Source: Gracilaria gracilis (Eukaryota > Rhodophyta > Florideophyceae > Gracilariales > Gracilariaceae). Taken from it: 64,000 bases of DNA. Below, piece by piece: positions 48,521 through 60,568 of the stretch; within the stretch, counting starts at the first letter, position 1; every line of letters begins with the position of its first letter. The notes beneath the pieces were generated by a model. The model did no database searches and was not told where the DNA came from. It was given only the letters and a program-made list of their open reading frames with translations. The stretch is from the NCBI GenBank assembly GCA_030374805.1, contig JARGSG010000090.1, forward strand, positions 186,001-250,000, written 5' to 3'. The position numbers and the translations under genes are program-made.

Positions 48521-50594
48521 ATATTAAAGTGCGGCTTCGTCTCCTACACTCTGTTTCTCATCTTGTCAGACTGCCTCGAGTGAGGCTCCGTTTCGTGTTT
48601 CACGCATACAAAGAACCGCGCACTTCCGAAGTGTTGCTGTGCGTGTTGGTTCTCGATCCTATCCGGAATTGTAATGGCTCCGCGTCGCACTTAGGTCTCT
48701 GGTGGCACGTGTTCTTTTTCTGTCTCTATCCATTGTTGTTGTTTGCTTTGTTCTATCTTTATCGTATCCGCTGTATATTGGTTTACTACTTGGCATCTAT
48801 CACATCGCCCACAACGGTCAACTCTATCTGTTGCGGTCTTTATTTCGATACCATTCCTTGTTGTGTCAGAGAAGAAGTATTATGTTATCCAATTGTCTTT
48901 GTTGCACTTCCTTTACAGTGGAATTCATTCTGTGCTTCCCAGCAGCACTTGAGCTGCGCATTAGAGCCAGAGTTGGTCATGCGTGTTAGCTCATTTTCAA
49001 TCTTGTTAGTTGGTTACAACCCATATCCTGGCATAAGATTCTGGTCTTTCTGTGGGTCCGTGACTCTTTCTAATTCCCAAGTTGTGTTGACTGCATCTGA
49101 GATTTTTTCCTTGTCGTGCTGCGTTGGTAGTTCGTTTTCACTTGGTTACCAGTTGTCGAGTCATTTTCTATTATTGCTTTTAAGTGGGCCATTTACTACC
49201 GCTTGGAAAGTTGATTACTCGGTTTGATGCTTCATAATCTTGTTGTTTATTGTACAGGCTACTGAGTTAGGTTGGCATATTTTGCCTTTCTGGGCTCGGG
49301 CTCTGGAGCTATGTTTGTGTTACTTTTCTCAGGGTTTGTGACCACCCCCGCCGTTTTTTCTCTGTAGAGTTTGGTCTCAAAATTGCGTTCACAGGAAGCA
49401 ACCTCTATTGCTCTCTAGCAAAGCCTATAATGAATTGCACATATGAAAGTATCTATTCATTTATTTGCAATATGGTGCAGTGCACATCAAAGAGAAGACG
49501 AACATCTTTTATTGAACAAAGTTTTGTTGTACTCTGTATAACCAGTTCGTAATTGTATGAGGTTGAAAAATGAGGTTTTCGGTACTTTTGTACCTATTCC
49601 TGGTCCGCCTGACAAGGGTTAAATTGATAGCTGATCTTTTATTGCGTTATCGATAACGGCGCATTTTGCTAATAGCCATGTCAAAACAGATCTATATGAG
49701 CATATACGACCTTATTTACGAAACAAACTATTTGTAAGCAAAAGAACTATCTATTTGCTTATGTGGGTGGTATTTGTTGGAAAGACCACACTACAAGCTT
49801 TCGATAACGTGAGGAATTGCAGCTTTTAATGTCAGTTACCGTGTTTGAATAGCATCCGTTGATGAAGCGAAGCCGACGGCGGAGCTGGCATACCCAGGAG
49901 CAACGCCCGTATGGCAGTTGTTCAGTTTGTACAAGTGGTTTCACCTGCAGGCTCAACTCTGGGAGACTATCGGTGTACGAGGAAAGCAGTTCGTTATTCG
50001 AAGCATAAAAGTGTTCTAATCATGTTCTACGCTATAGAAGACGTATCGTTTCTTTCTATGTATTACTATCAATGCCTATTACGCTTTGTCCTTATGTTTC
50101 TACCGAGAGATATTGCACAACTTCAACACCTTCTGCATTATAGTTCAATCAATATCGTTTCGTGTCATGCATTAGCATCCGTACATTACGTCAAATATAC
50201 GTCTGTCAAAGACAGACTAGTGTCATTCATTTCGTCACAAATTCAGCCTCCCACACTTCCATTGTGGATGGCTCTCTTTCAATCGTTCTTTGCCCATTTT
50301 ATTGGGCACTCCCTCTTGCTGTTCTCAAAAACAAGAAACGGGAGCCAATCTTCTCGCAATCCGCATCGACGTTCGAAAACGGACTGCGCATGAACACGTA
50401 CAGAAGCGACACCGACGGTGCCCACACAGATCAGCCTTTGCGCACACTGCCGTCTCCATAAATTCTCTTCTGCTTTCCTTGCAAGTCCATTACTTGTGGC
50501 ACTTGTGTTCGTTTTCGAGCGAAACCTCGAGAACTTTTTCCCGCAGTCTTCACAGTAATCCAAAGCAACTTCAACTAGTGTAATTCTCTTTTTG
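48521..50594. other. Pyrimidine-rich region without supported genes
   Basis: The long frame over 48,382-49,227 has no ATG, is strongly hydrophobic and lies in T/C-rich DNA, which by itself lowers stop frequency; I do not annotate it. GACAAGGGTTAA at 49,611-49,622 matches the TTAA-type end at 8171. Confidence 0.5.
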
Positions 50595-50600
50595 CCAGAT

Positions 50601-50888
50601 CGTTTGGAAGAAACACCACCGGAACTAGAGCCACTCCTTCTTAAACCACTGGATCCTGCACCGCCGGATAACGAGATTGACGAACTAATCCCGTTAGTAT
50701 TAGTAGATTATCCTGAAGCACCCGTAGAGTGTGGGCTTGAGGAACCCGGTATCGAACCCAATGACCACGGCGAAACTGATCCCAGACCCCCCTGTTTTGC
50801 CTGGGAATCAATCTTACGGGGAGGGGATATATTGCTCTTTTGTGGCCGTTTCTTAGTGCTTCCATTCATGTCGAGTGATCGTGCCTGA
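50601..50888 (+). CDS. Possible 3' exon, acidic proline-rich protein
   Basis: Preceded by a good acceptor (CTCTTTTTGCCAG, ending 50,597), a frame of about 95 codons reads DRLEETPPELEPLLLKPLDP and PDNEIDELIPLVLVDYPEAP, then a hydrophobic end, TGA at 50,886. It looks like coding sequence of an unknown acidic protein, but no upstream exon or family was identified. Confidence 0.25.
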   Translation, partial: RLEETPPELEPLLLKPLDPAPPDNEIDELIPLVLVDYPEAPVECGLEEPGIEPNDHGETDPRPPCFAWESILRGGDILLFCGRFLVLPFMSSDRA

Positions 50889-51994
50889 GAAAGAAAGTCT
50901 TGGTATGACGTGATAGTTTGTCAAAGACCACTGTGTGTTATTGTCCTTTGTTATGTTGCACTTCTGCAGAGGAGATTCTTAGTAGACGGCAGAACGGAGC
51001 TGCTTTTACAGTGTCGCTGCCCTCCAGAACTTTAGACTGAACACGAAACCCGTCGGGTCTCAAGTTCCGGTTTTCAGCATTGGTTCTAAAATATCGCCAA
51101 ATATTGACATGGATCAAATTTTCCTTTAGGCTGTGCCGAGTACACGTGATAAATCTGAATTGAATGTCCTTGTAGCGTGAGCGATAAGATGAGTTGCAAC
51201 TCTTTCGAGCAATAGAGACCAGGAGTTGTGGAAATTTTTTTGTCTCGTATAAATATCGAGCAATACGGCTGCAAGTTGCAAAGTTATTTCAGAGCCAGCA
51301 ACACGAAAACACAAGTCAAGTCACAAGACACAAGCGTTCATGGGCCACGTTCTTGCCAACAAAGAACACTAAGACGAGATATTCATTATGACCTTTTCTT
51401 CTTGCTTAAACTTTCGGGCTGGTCAAGAGGTATCGGAAAAGTTGTATCGAGAGAAGCCCAATGTTTTCACAAGATAGAATGCTTTGTAGGATAGGATCGG
51501 ACACAAGAATGACATTCAATCGTGAGAGACAAACAATAGCTGACAACCTTTACTCTCAAAGTAGGTGGCTTTTGCAACCAATTGCAATAGAACAACCGTT
51601 TATTACAAAGGGCTTGTGTCCAAGACGCTAGCATACTAGGTGAGGCAGTTTAGCTTCACTGAATGCGATCATTGCCGAAGGAATTGTGAATGAGGAGGTT
51701 TGTCTACCATCACAATCCGCATATCTATACACACTATGTCTGACACCTCCAATATATATATAGTGGTTGCTTCAGAGACGGAAGTATTTTGCACAGTTCT
51801 GGAAACCGTCACGAGGTCATCTCTCGAGTTGAGAAGTTGTTTCGTCACACTACTTTACTCCAGTCTCGTTAGAGGTCCGACCACTTTGTATGATTGTCAA
51901 CCAGCTATTGGTCTCAGGACAGAAAATATTATACGACTGGCAGTGGCGGCTTGGTGTTGTTCTCATGTGAAGTCAAGGGCGGCCTCTGCCGAGG
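50889..51994. other. No supported gene
   Basis: Only short frames; nothing recognised before the gypsy-2 LTR. Confidence 0.5.
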
Positions 51995-52259
51995 TGTAGT
52001 GGATGAAGGCACGCACTTCGGCACTGAAGTAGATATAGACATCCACTTCAGCACCCATAGCTCCACCAAGGATTGCTGCACCCACGCTCGGATGGCAATA
52101 TTTCCTAACTAGCTAGTGTACTGTAGTAGTTTTCTGAAGCAGAAAACATCAGCAGTGGTGTACTTAAGACACCACATCTCTGCCTCTTCAGTAAAATCAG
52201 AGGCATCGAACCTCAACACTCACAACTCCTCTTGCGCATTGCAACCACACAAGCGCACA
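51995..52259 (+). repeat. Gypsy-2 5' LTR
   Basis: Ends GCGCACA. Contains the inverted pair ACTTCGGCACTGAAGTAG...CCACTTCAGCACC and CCTCTTCAGTAAAATCAGAGG. Differs from the 3' LTR at a few positions. Confidence 0.85.
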
Positions 52260-52353
52260 GTTATCACTGCCGATACTGGTTGTATCGCGTTTCGCTTGTT
52301 CGATCACCACACCGGCGTTCGCTTCGACGCCCACCGCTCAGTCTGGAGAAGAA

Positions 52354-53247
52354 ATGGAATATCTTCTTCAGCAACCATCGTCCGTAGCCTTTTCCGTGGA
52401 CCACCCAAGACTCTCCAACACCAATCCGAGGTCAATTCGGATATTTCTACGTCATTACGACCAGTATTCGAAGGAAGTCATGGAACGAGCGCTACAGCTT
52501 TCGGTCATTGACTCGACCACCACCGAGCCTGTCCGCCCGGTCAGCATTTGCTTCTGTGTAGACTCTGAATGGCTTCAGTCCTGTATTGATTTGGAATACA
52601 TTCCTATAGTTAAGATGTCCGAAGACCTTACGGATGCTAAACTTCGCAAGTATTTGGAATCCGAAGCCGAGGAGGAAAAAGACACTATGGCGATGACAGG
52701 CATTAATGCTATAATCAAACGTGAACTTTCGATGGACATGTCTGACAGCTCCTCCCGCTCGCGAATGAAGGGACTTTTTACGTCGTATGTGTCTACGTTG
52801 CGTAGGAATGGAGTCATTTGGGTCATGAATGACCATCCAAAATTATCAGTCAAGCATATTGTAGCTACTATCCGTCCCAGAACATTGCAACAACGTCTCG
52901 AAACGGACTTGGAACTGGTGTACTTACCTCTGAAGAAGGACTTCAAAGGTTTTATGAAACACACAATGTCTGTATCCGAAGCATTTCAGATCGTAGACAA
53001 TGATCCACCCTCTAGAACGCGAGTTTCAAAACCCCGCAAAGGAAACTTTGTAAGTTTTGCCGCGAGTAGCGAGTCACCAGCCCCACACAGCGCTTCATCA
53101 GAGCAGAAGCGTGCAAGCCAGAGACCCAAACCACTTCCCCCGTTCTGTCCGCACGAACCATGCCAGCGTGAAAGTGAACGGAATTGGATTGATGATTGTA
53201 CGAAGGCCACCGCTGTTGAGAAGGAAGCCTTGAAAGCTCAGCTTTGA
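52354..53247 (+). CDS. Gypsy-2 gag
   Basis: 297 residues from ATG 52,354. Capsid-like region (DLTDAKLRKYLESEAEEEKD, KRELSMDMSDSSSRSRMKGL, LPLKKDFKGFMKHTMSV) then a basic linker and a Cys-rich site CPHEPCQRESERNWIDDC, an unusual zinc knuckle also hinted at in gypsy-1. Intact frame. Confidence 0.65.
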   Translation: MEYLLQQPSSVAFSVDHPRLSNTNPRSIRIFLRHYDQYSKEVMERALQLSVIDSTTTEPVRPVSICFCVDSEWLQSCIDLEYIPIVKMSEDLTDAKLRKYLESEAEEEKDTMAMTGINAIIKRELSMDMSDSSSRSRMKGLFTSYVSTLRRNGVIWVMNDHPKLSVKHIVATIRPRTLQQRLETDLELVYLPLKKDFKGFMKHTMSVSEAFQIVDNDPPSRTRVSKPRKGNFVSFAASSESPAPHSASSEQKRASQRPKPLPPFCPHEPCQRESERNWIDDCTKATAVEKEALKAQL

Positions 53248-53263
53248 GCCAAGAAGGCAGCAG

Positions 53264-53941
53264 ATGGTCCTAGGACGTGAGAAACCTGCTCAGTACTCTA
53301 CAGAGGCTAGCTGTTCTGTTACTGTATCCGATGGCATGACTTCCGTCGAGACATCTGGTCGCTGTGATGATGGCAGCGACGACAGCATTGTGTCACCTAC
53401 ACTCGCAGAGTTAGCTGCCTTGCAAGGTATCGGGAAGATTTCCGCAATCAAGAAGGTCACTTTGGCTGTGGCACTCAGGAAGGATAATCAGGCAGAAGCA
53501 GAGAGTTATTCTTTCTCACGCACATGAACAATACCACGCGCCATTCTACACCTGGCATCTGGAAACTTGGCACTCATGAAGATCTTCTTTTTGGTCGCTG
53601 ATAATGACCTGGCTTGTGAGAATCTACTAATCGGCAGACCCGTACTGCAACATCTGCGTGTTGATACTCACACCCTGTTGAACAGGAACCGCTTCGTCTT
53701 GAATGGGGCGGACTGCTCCCAAGTGGGCAACCCCACATCCACTTCAACGGGTGGGTACGTCAGTCGTCTCATGATGGCACGCCTCAACTGCTCTTGTACA
53801 CTATCCGAGTCAACTACAGTTGTGCCTGACCGTCCAAGGGTGAACTACTCTGCCCAACGACGGGTTGAGACCCATTCCCGGACCCAGCTCTTCTTGACCC
53901 AGTTGACAGTGAGCAGCATGAAAGAATCCACAAAGCAGTAG
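53264..53941 (+). pseudogene. Gypsy-2 protease region
   Basis: Frames 53,264-53,527 and 53,567-53,941 are in different phases. The second contains NLLIGRPVLQHLRVD, the C-terminal retropepsin block; the catalytic Asp-Ser/Thr-Gly is not recognisable in an open frame. Confidence 0.5.
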
Positions 53942-53946
53942 AGGAC

Positions 53947-55446
53947 ATGTTGCAAGTAGCCGTTGGAAATGGACTGGAGAAAACCAAGGCGAATCTTCTC
54001 AGTGAAATGGCACATGAACATATCAACATCTTCGGAACCTCGCTTTCCTCAGGACCACCAGCACAAGTCAAACCACTGAAAATTGCCGTCACACCTGATT
54101 CCAAGCCAGTTCGCGTCCGTCTGCGTAAGTACTCGCAGGACCAGTGGGATTTTCTTGACAAGTTCGTTGGGAATCTTGTTAGAGCTGGTATGGTGTACGC
54201 CAATCCATCGTCTCCATGGGCATCAGCATCACTTCTGGTTCCCAAACCTGGACCAGTTTGTTTCCGATTCACTGTAGACTTGCGGCCCATCAACAAGTAC
54301 ACAGTCCAGCATCAGTTCCCGATGCCGAATATTGAACAGGAACTACTCAAGCTGGCTGGATCCAAGTTCTTCGCCACCTTTGACCTCTCTCATGGGTACT
54401 GGCAGTTTCCTTTGGATAAGGCCTCGCAGAAACTCCAGTCATTCATCACGCCTGATGGCGTCTACACACCAACCAGAGTCCTGCACGGGACAACCAACGC
54501 TACGACACATCTGCAATCCATTCTGGCAGAAGTGTTCCCTAAAGAGGTCCTCCTGCAGATTCTCTATTGGCTGGATGACCTACTGCTTCACAACCCAACT
54601 GTGGAGGGACTACTGAAAGGAATTCCAAAGCTGTTCGAAACCTGTGGACGTTACTCCATCCGACTACATCCAGGCAAGAGTATCCTGTTTGCTCAAACCA
54701 TTAAATGGTGTGGACGAGTTGTATCCGCAGATGGAGTACGCCATGACCCTCGACAGCTTGACGGCCTCCTTTCCATGGAACCTCCAACCACTGGAGCCCA
54801 TCTGCAACAGTTTGTATGCGCCATGCAGTGTGTCAAAACCTGCATGCCGAACTTCACGAATCTTATTGAGCCCTTACACCAAATGTTAGAACGGGTATAT
54901 GCGGTAGCTGGTAAGCGCACCAAACGAGCTGTTGGGAACGTATCATTGCAGGATCTGGGATGGGATCAGAAGGAAGACATTGTTTTCGATCGGTGCCAGA
55001 AGGCGCTCGCTAATCTTGTTACTCTTGCTCATCGAGACGAGCGGCAGCGTCTGTGCATTTACACAGACGCATCTGATACTTCTTGGTCTGGTATCGTTAC
55101 GCAAGTACCGAAAGAAGACCTACATCTCCCTCACGCCCAGCAAAGGCAGAGCCCGCTTGCCTTTTGTTCCGGAAGATTCAACACGACTCAATTGACTTGG
55201 TCGACTCTGGAGAAAGAGGCTTTTGCAATAATGGCTACAGTCGAGAGAATGCACCGGCTTGCGGCAACTGCCGCAGGATTCGACCTCTTCACAGACCATA
55301 ACAACCTCGTTTTCATTTTCGACCCTCTCTCTCATCCCGGATCTCAGTCTTTCTTCAACAAGGAAGGTGCTCCATTGGGCTGTGCGGCTCAGTGTATACT
55401 TGTACACATGCTTCCACATCAGTGGACTGGACAATGTGTGGGCTGA
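53947..55446 (+). pseudogene. Gypsy-2 reverse transcriptase and RNase H
   Basis: 499-codon frame with complete polymerase: NPSSPWASASLLVPKPGPV, FRFTVDLRPIN, FATFDLSHGYWQFPLDK, VLHGTTNATTHLQ, catalytic YWLDDLLLHN, IRLHPGKSILF, CGRVVSADG, and RNase H (CIYTDASDTSWSGIVTQV, STLEKEAFAIMATVERM, LFTDHNNLVFIF). It ends by frameshift near 55,350 (QSFFNKEGAPLG versus RKVLHWAVRLSVY in the next frame). Confidence 0.85.
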
Positions 55447-56419
55447 CATGTTAACGCGTTGGTCAGCACCCAGAATTGTCCGAGGGTTATTCCAAATTCC
55501 GATCCTTCCCACCGCCAAAGCAGATGAATTCTGCTGGCCTTCTGCAGAAGAAGTAGCACTAGAACAAGACCAACACTCTAACATACGCCCATTAGATCTA
55601 CAGTGTCTTGATGGAATCTGGAAAACCTCTTCAGGAGCCATTTGGATCCCGGAAAACTCTGAGGACCTTCAGCTGAGACACTGCATCATTGCCCACACTG
55701 GCCCCGCCGGTCATCGTGATAGGCAGACTACATTAAGGGCGCTGAGGCAGAACTATCATTGGGTAACACTGTCGAAAGACATCCACGATTTCGTAGATGC
55801 CTGCATTCACTGCATTTCAACCACTGGAGGTGAGAAAGTTCCAAGGCCATTCGGTCCGGCGCTGCATGGGTCAAAGCCAAACGACCTTCTCTAGTTTGAC
55901 TACATTGAAATTGGAACAAGTCATGTAGGGTCTAAATACATTCTGATGCTCCGTGATGACCACTCCGACTACAAATGGTTCTTTTCTACGTCAGGAACGA
56001 CATCGAACAATGAAGAACTTTCCATCGTAGACTGGTGCGCTGCCTTTAATGTTCCGCAAGGTTTGATGTCGGATGGACCAACGCACCTCAAGAACGAGAC
56101 CATCAGGAAAATTACGAAGTATCTTCGCGTCCCGCATCATTTTACGCTTCCCTACACACCATGGAGCAACGGTGCAGTGGAAAGACTTGGCAAAGAACTG
56201 ATCCGAACACTTCGGGCGTTGACATCCGAGTATTCAATGGATTTCAAAGAATGGCCCGATCTCATTCCCATCATCCAGAGCATCCTGGACAACACGCCGT
56301 CGCCTCATCGTAGTAACACTGCCCCAATCACGGCATTCATGGGTCTCAAACGTACTCCACCCATCTCTACCTCCCTTCGCACATCTACCGCCAAGCCTGT
56401 TAACATTCACGCAGCATGA
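55350..56419 (+). pseudogene. Gypsy-2 integrase
   Basis: RNase H end (DNVWADMLTRW), zinc domain (HTGPAGHRD..., CIHCIST), a TAG at 55,892, then the core: FDYIEIGTSHVGSKYILMLR with first Asp, LMSDGPTHLKNE with second Asp, SNGAVERLGKELIR with Glu. All three catalytic residues remain; stop at 56,417. Confidence 0.8.
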
Positions 56420-56455
56420 TTAGAGCGCTGTACCAACATGGACGCTCTGTAGGAG

Positions 56456-56998
56456 TTGATGTCCGAGTTGCAACCTTTAGTGCACAATGAGCTACAAAAC
56501 AACAGACAGAGGTCGAGAGAAAGGGCTTCGAAGGGCAAGCTAGCCAATTTCGAGAAAGGTGATTTTGTATTAGTGGCAAGGGATGACTTCACGGCTGGCG
56601 AGAACCTCGCGTTACATTGGAGAGCACCACGCAGAGTTGTTAAGGCACTTTCGGACTACGTGTATCAAGTCGAGGATCCCAGGAATGGAGCGCTCAAGGA
56701 CATACATGGCTCTCGATTGAAGTTCTATCATGAAGCATCATTGAACAGTGAGGCCATTTTGTCTCACGTCATCTCCTCTGAGACCGGTATGCCTGTAGGG
56801 CGTTTACTTAAGTTGGTGGAAAGCAAGGAAGGACTACTGGTACATGGTTGATGGAAAGGTCTTCATCAGGCAGAGGAAATTTTGGAGCCTCTCTAACAGA
56901 TCTACAAGGACGTTCCAGTTCTGCTGCAAAAATTGCATTATCGCAAAACCGCATCTCCAGTTCTGGCTAGAAAAGCAAAAGCTGCGCTTGGCCTTTGA
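56456..56998 (+). pseudogene. Gypsy-2 integrase C-terminus and chromodomain
   Basis: KGDFVLVARDDFTAGENLAL and GSRLKFYHEASLNSEA are the C-terminal integrase module. The chromodomain-like part (VGRLLKLVESKEGLLVHG, stop TGA at 56,849, then WKGLHQAEEILEPL, stop TAA) is broken twice. Confidence 0.65.
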
Positions 56999-57008
56999 AG
57001 GAGGGAAG

Positions 57009-57272
57009 TGTAGTGGATGAAGGCATGCACTTCGGCACTGAAGTAGATATAGATATCCACTTCAGCACCCATAGCTCCACCAAGGATTGCTGCACTCACG
57101 CTCGGATGGCAATATTCCTAACTAGCTAGTGTCCCGTAGTAGTTTTCTGAAGCAGAAAACATCAGCAGTGGTGTACTTAAGACACCACATCTCTGCCTCT
57201 TCAGTAAAATCAGAGGCATCGAACCTCAACACTCACAACTCCTCTTGCGCATTGCAACCACAAAAGCGCACA
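57009..57272 (+). repeat. Gypsy-2 3' LTR
   Basis: Pairs with 51,995-52,259; followed by CGAGG. Confidence 0.85.
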
Positions 57273-57277
57273 CGAGG

Positions 57278-58131
57278 CTCGTTGACGGGTACGTCTTGTT
57301 TAATAAAGGTAAGTTGTACAGAGATAGTATCTCTCATCTGCTGTACGACGCTGCCGTCTCAAAGTGTTGAGGGCCGCCTGAGATCCGTGGAACACGACAT
57401 AATAGAAGATGAAAAGCTGCTGTCAAAGAACGGCGCCGGATCTTGATGGTCAAAGAACAGGAGCGAGACTGCTCAAACCGATATCGCCATGCCACGGCGT
57501 TCTACGATGCACAAGTACAGATTCGCCGAATCAAATGCTATAAATATAAACTATATTCTTAGTCCCTCCAACTTTACAGATCAGTCGTACGCACACTGAA
57601 TGCCAATGACTCTGACGTACACCACGGCCTTACTCTGCTCTATCAAGATATTTAGGAGCACACATAGATATTATCCATGACTGCTGAAACAGCGCCAAGA
57701 GCTTTTTGTACCCGTGCGGTAACCGTACGCCTACGGCGGCGTGAACGGGCGGACGGCGTCAGCTTTGCCGACACTGCTGTGTCACGGCGCAGAACGCGCC
57801 ACACCTTCATATTTAGCCACGTATGTGAGCGGCGCGCCCAGACCCGGGGACGCGCCACTTCCTCTGTTGCCGCCGGCATGACAGCGCGCACAAACGAGCA
57901 CGCGCCCAGCCTGCCTCTGTTTTTGCCGCCACATGGCGGTGCAGCGAAGCGCGCCGCCAGGGCCTCTTTTCTTGCCCGCCGTTGCGCGGCGCACCAGGGA
58001 GAGCGCTGCAACCTCCCACTCTGTCGCCGCCAGAGCGGCGCGCACGATGCGCACCGCCGGAATCCTGTCTTGTGTTGCCCCTGCGTGGAAGCTGTGCTCT
58101 TATCTCGGACGAGATAAGAAAGGAATTCCAG
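57278..58131. other. No supported gene; GC-rich block
   Basis: 57,690-58,080 is GC-rich with many GCGC words and yields overlapping Ala/Arg-rich frames on both strands that I treat as artefacts. It parallels the GC-rich block beside member A. CTTATCTC/GAGATAAG hairpin at 58,099-58,118. Confidence 0.5.
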
Positions 58132-59045
58132 TATCCTCTGGAAGCATGTCTCTGTGGGTCACATAAACGTGACACTTACAGAGACGAGTGAAATGCCAGA
58201 GCGATAAGGCCGACGGTTTGAAGTCAAGGTCGTCGTCGGCCGTTCTTTATTGGCTTATGGACTCAGTGTACACGTTGCGTCGGGGAAACATTAGAAACCG
58301 CACATGAAGCGTTTGTATTTGTAATTTTTAATGGATCTGGAGGTAATGGTAGAAAACCTTTCAGCTTTTACAAAATGTTTTTGCATTGCCGGACCTTTGT
58401 GCATTCATTTACTGTGTCTTTGTTATCAGCCATACAGCACCGCCTTCCGGGGAAAGTTCGACATCTCGCGATGTTGAAGGTATCGCTTTCAACGAAAAAA
58501 ATACCTCTGTAGCTCGCTTAGCTTTCAACGTTGATCACCAAACCAAGCATACTTCAGGAGATTTACTGTTATAGTTTAGGTGTATCTAAAGCTCGTCAAA
58601 TAGAACTCAATAGATTCCAAAAGTATGCCTTACTAAAAACCGCCATATACCGCAGATCTCGCTATTTTTCGCAACTTACACCGCTGGTTTTACGTATTTT
58701 GTGTGCTCGAATACTAATGTAACTAAAGTACTCCGCTTTCCATTTTGCCCTACAACTGAAAGATATAACTTTTTTTTAGGACTACTGACGGCCGGTCGAA
58801 GCCAGAGGCAGACCAATTTCGAAGTCAACGGGAACATGTTGAACTTCCCGTCCCTCACGACGAAGATGAGTTCAAAACTATGTGTAAGTTTCAACGTAAT
58901 AGAAAGGCGCACCTACTGTATACGACAGTTTCTGACCTTCACAGTATATCCTCTGGAAGCATATCTCTGTGCGTCACATGAACGTGACGCTTACAGTGGT
59001 AGATAGATTTTGAAAATGTGTGATTTCCCGCTTTTCCCGGTGTGC
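58132..59045. mobile_element. Small inverted-repeat element, family member B (left end uncertain)
   Basis: The right end (59,022-59,042) reads in reverse complement CACCGGGAAAAGCGGGAAAT, the same terminus as A and C. Interior 58,638-58,950 is homologous to A in opposite orientation. A 50-bp direct repeat (58,132-58,181 and 58,947-58,996, four mismatches) starts TATCCTCTGGAAGCAT. The left terminal repeat was not found. Confidence 0.5.
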
Positions 59046-59178
59046 GTGGTGACAAGTTGTCGTGTCACTGACAACGAGCTCACCGAATCCGCAGCCCGAC
59101 AAGGGTTAAAAACACCGCCTCCCAAACATTCCCTGCCAACTTTGCAAACCTGCTCATCTACCCTCAGTAAATCGCATC

Positions 59179-60568
59179 ATGATCTGCTTATTGTGCCTAT
59201 CATTGATTTTCGCCATCCTGTCCCAAGCATCTTCCACCCCGCCGCGAGATTGCCGCGTTGCAATTGTTGGCGCCGGCATCGGCGGAGCGTACACGGCGTG
59301 GCGTTTGGCGGTCGACTCCGCCGCCATTCCCGCTGATCACGTATGCATCTTTGAAGCCAAAACCCGTCCTGGTGGTCACATTCTCTCCGTAAGAGACGCC
59401 GTTCCTGCCTTCGAAAACTACACTGTGGATCTTGGAGCATACCGGTATGTTTTGTCGTAATTCTTCTGCGTACACGTACACTCAATGTCTCTGACGAGGA
59501 CATAGATTTCACCGCACACGCCACCCACTTACTCGCTTTGTGGTTGAGGACATTTTGCATCTTCCCGTACGCTGTTATACCGATCTGTTTTCGAGCAACA
59601 ACAACGGTGAGTGTGCTCCTCAAACGCAGCAACTTGTCACGGCAAGGGGGCGTAGCTTTCCCTTCACGCCTGATGGCGCTTCTGCAGAGACTGAACTCTC
59701 AAACTACTCCTCGGAGATCCCGTACGTGATCCCAGCGGAAGGGCAATAGGGCCCTAATCGGCCTCGACAATCTCCTCGTTCTCCATACGACCTTCTTTTC
59801 CCACCATCCTCCATCATCCCTGAAATCGAATCTGCCTGAACCGAACTCGGTTCCGAGTCCTCTTACTCTGCAGCGATGCGTCGTGCCGATGAAGCCATAC
59901 GTTTATTGAGTAATGGCAGCTATCGTGGCGCATCATACTGGGATGTGGAACTATCCACAGCAGCATCGACGGAGGGATATGATCCGGAGGAAATTGCGTT
60001 GTATCTTGGAGTTGACGTGTCAGTGGTGGAGAGGTATGTTATCCGGAATAGTATCGCCGTGCTTTCACAGCTCGAGCTTCGCGACGCAGCAGCTGCGAAA
60101 CGATCCTTGTCTGGTCCAAATGGCTACGTTGTCCCAGTGAAAACTTATGATGGGCGAACTCGTCGCATTGGAATGAGTACTGTTGTCCGTGAGTTGTTGA
60201 GAGCGTGTGAGGAGGCTGGAGTACGTGTTTACTATGGGTCCAAGATTGTCGCGATCTCGCCGCTCCGTAAAGAAGAACAGCTACTCAAACTGAAACTTGG
60301 GAACGGTGGTGCAGTTGAAGCCAGAGATGTGGTGTTGAACATCGGCAAGCCGGATCTTATTGCCATGGGTGTCACCTCGGAGCCCTTGCGAAGTGGTGGA
60401 GACGTATTCCGTCGAGCCGTCGATCATACAACGGTCTCAGGTCTCGCAAAGATGTATTGCTTCTGGGAGGATGTCTGGTGGGTAACGAAACTGAACAGAA
60501 CTGAGGGCCGATTCAAAGCCACGGGTGAACTGGTTCAATCTGGGAGATACCATGATGGCGACGTTACA
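59179..60568 (+). pseudogene. FAD-dependent amine-oxidase-like secreted enzyme, truncated by copia-2
   Basis: Exon 1 (59,179-59,444) has a signal peptide (residues 1-19) and the FAD-binding VAIVGAGIGGAYTAWRL and FEAKTRPGGH. Intron 59,445-59,505 (GTATGT...CATAG) joins GAYR to FHRTRHPLTRFVVEDILHLP. The next stretch either splices at GTGAGT (59,607) to 59,874, in phase, or reads on to TAG at 59,747. The last exon continues the same phase to 60,568 (ASYWDVELSTAASTEGYDPE, YVVPVKTYDGRTRRIGMSTV, KMYCFWEDVWWVTKLN). The LTR of copia-2 then interrupts at TTACA. The C-terminal FAD site would lie beyond the window. Flavin amine oxidases act on amines or related substrates; the substrate here is unknown. 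Confidence 0.75.

Larger units (their letters stand above)
51995..57272 (+). mobile_element. Gypsy-2: decayed chromodomain Ty3/gypsy retrotransposon
   Basis: 5278 bp, LTRs of 265 and 264 bp starting TGTAGTGGATGAAGGCA, duplication CGAGG (51,990-51,994 and 57,273-57,277). Same lineage as gypsy-1 (WLDD catalytic box, CX4C gag knuckle, chromodomain). Polypurine tract GGAGGGAAG precedes the 3' LTR. At least five stops or frameshifts. Confidence 0.9.

Noticed and set aside
48382-49227. 281-codon hydrophobic open frame
   Set aside because: Begins with TTG, not ATG; lies in pyrimidine-rich DNA that naturally lacks stops; no family motif.
50279-50563. Minus-strand YCEDCGKKFSR resembling a C2H2 zinc finger
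   Set aside because: Only the first half of the motif; the paired histidines are absent and there is no ATG.
57652-58175. Several Ala/Arg-rich frames on both strands
   Set aside because: High GC content alone removes stops; no family features.
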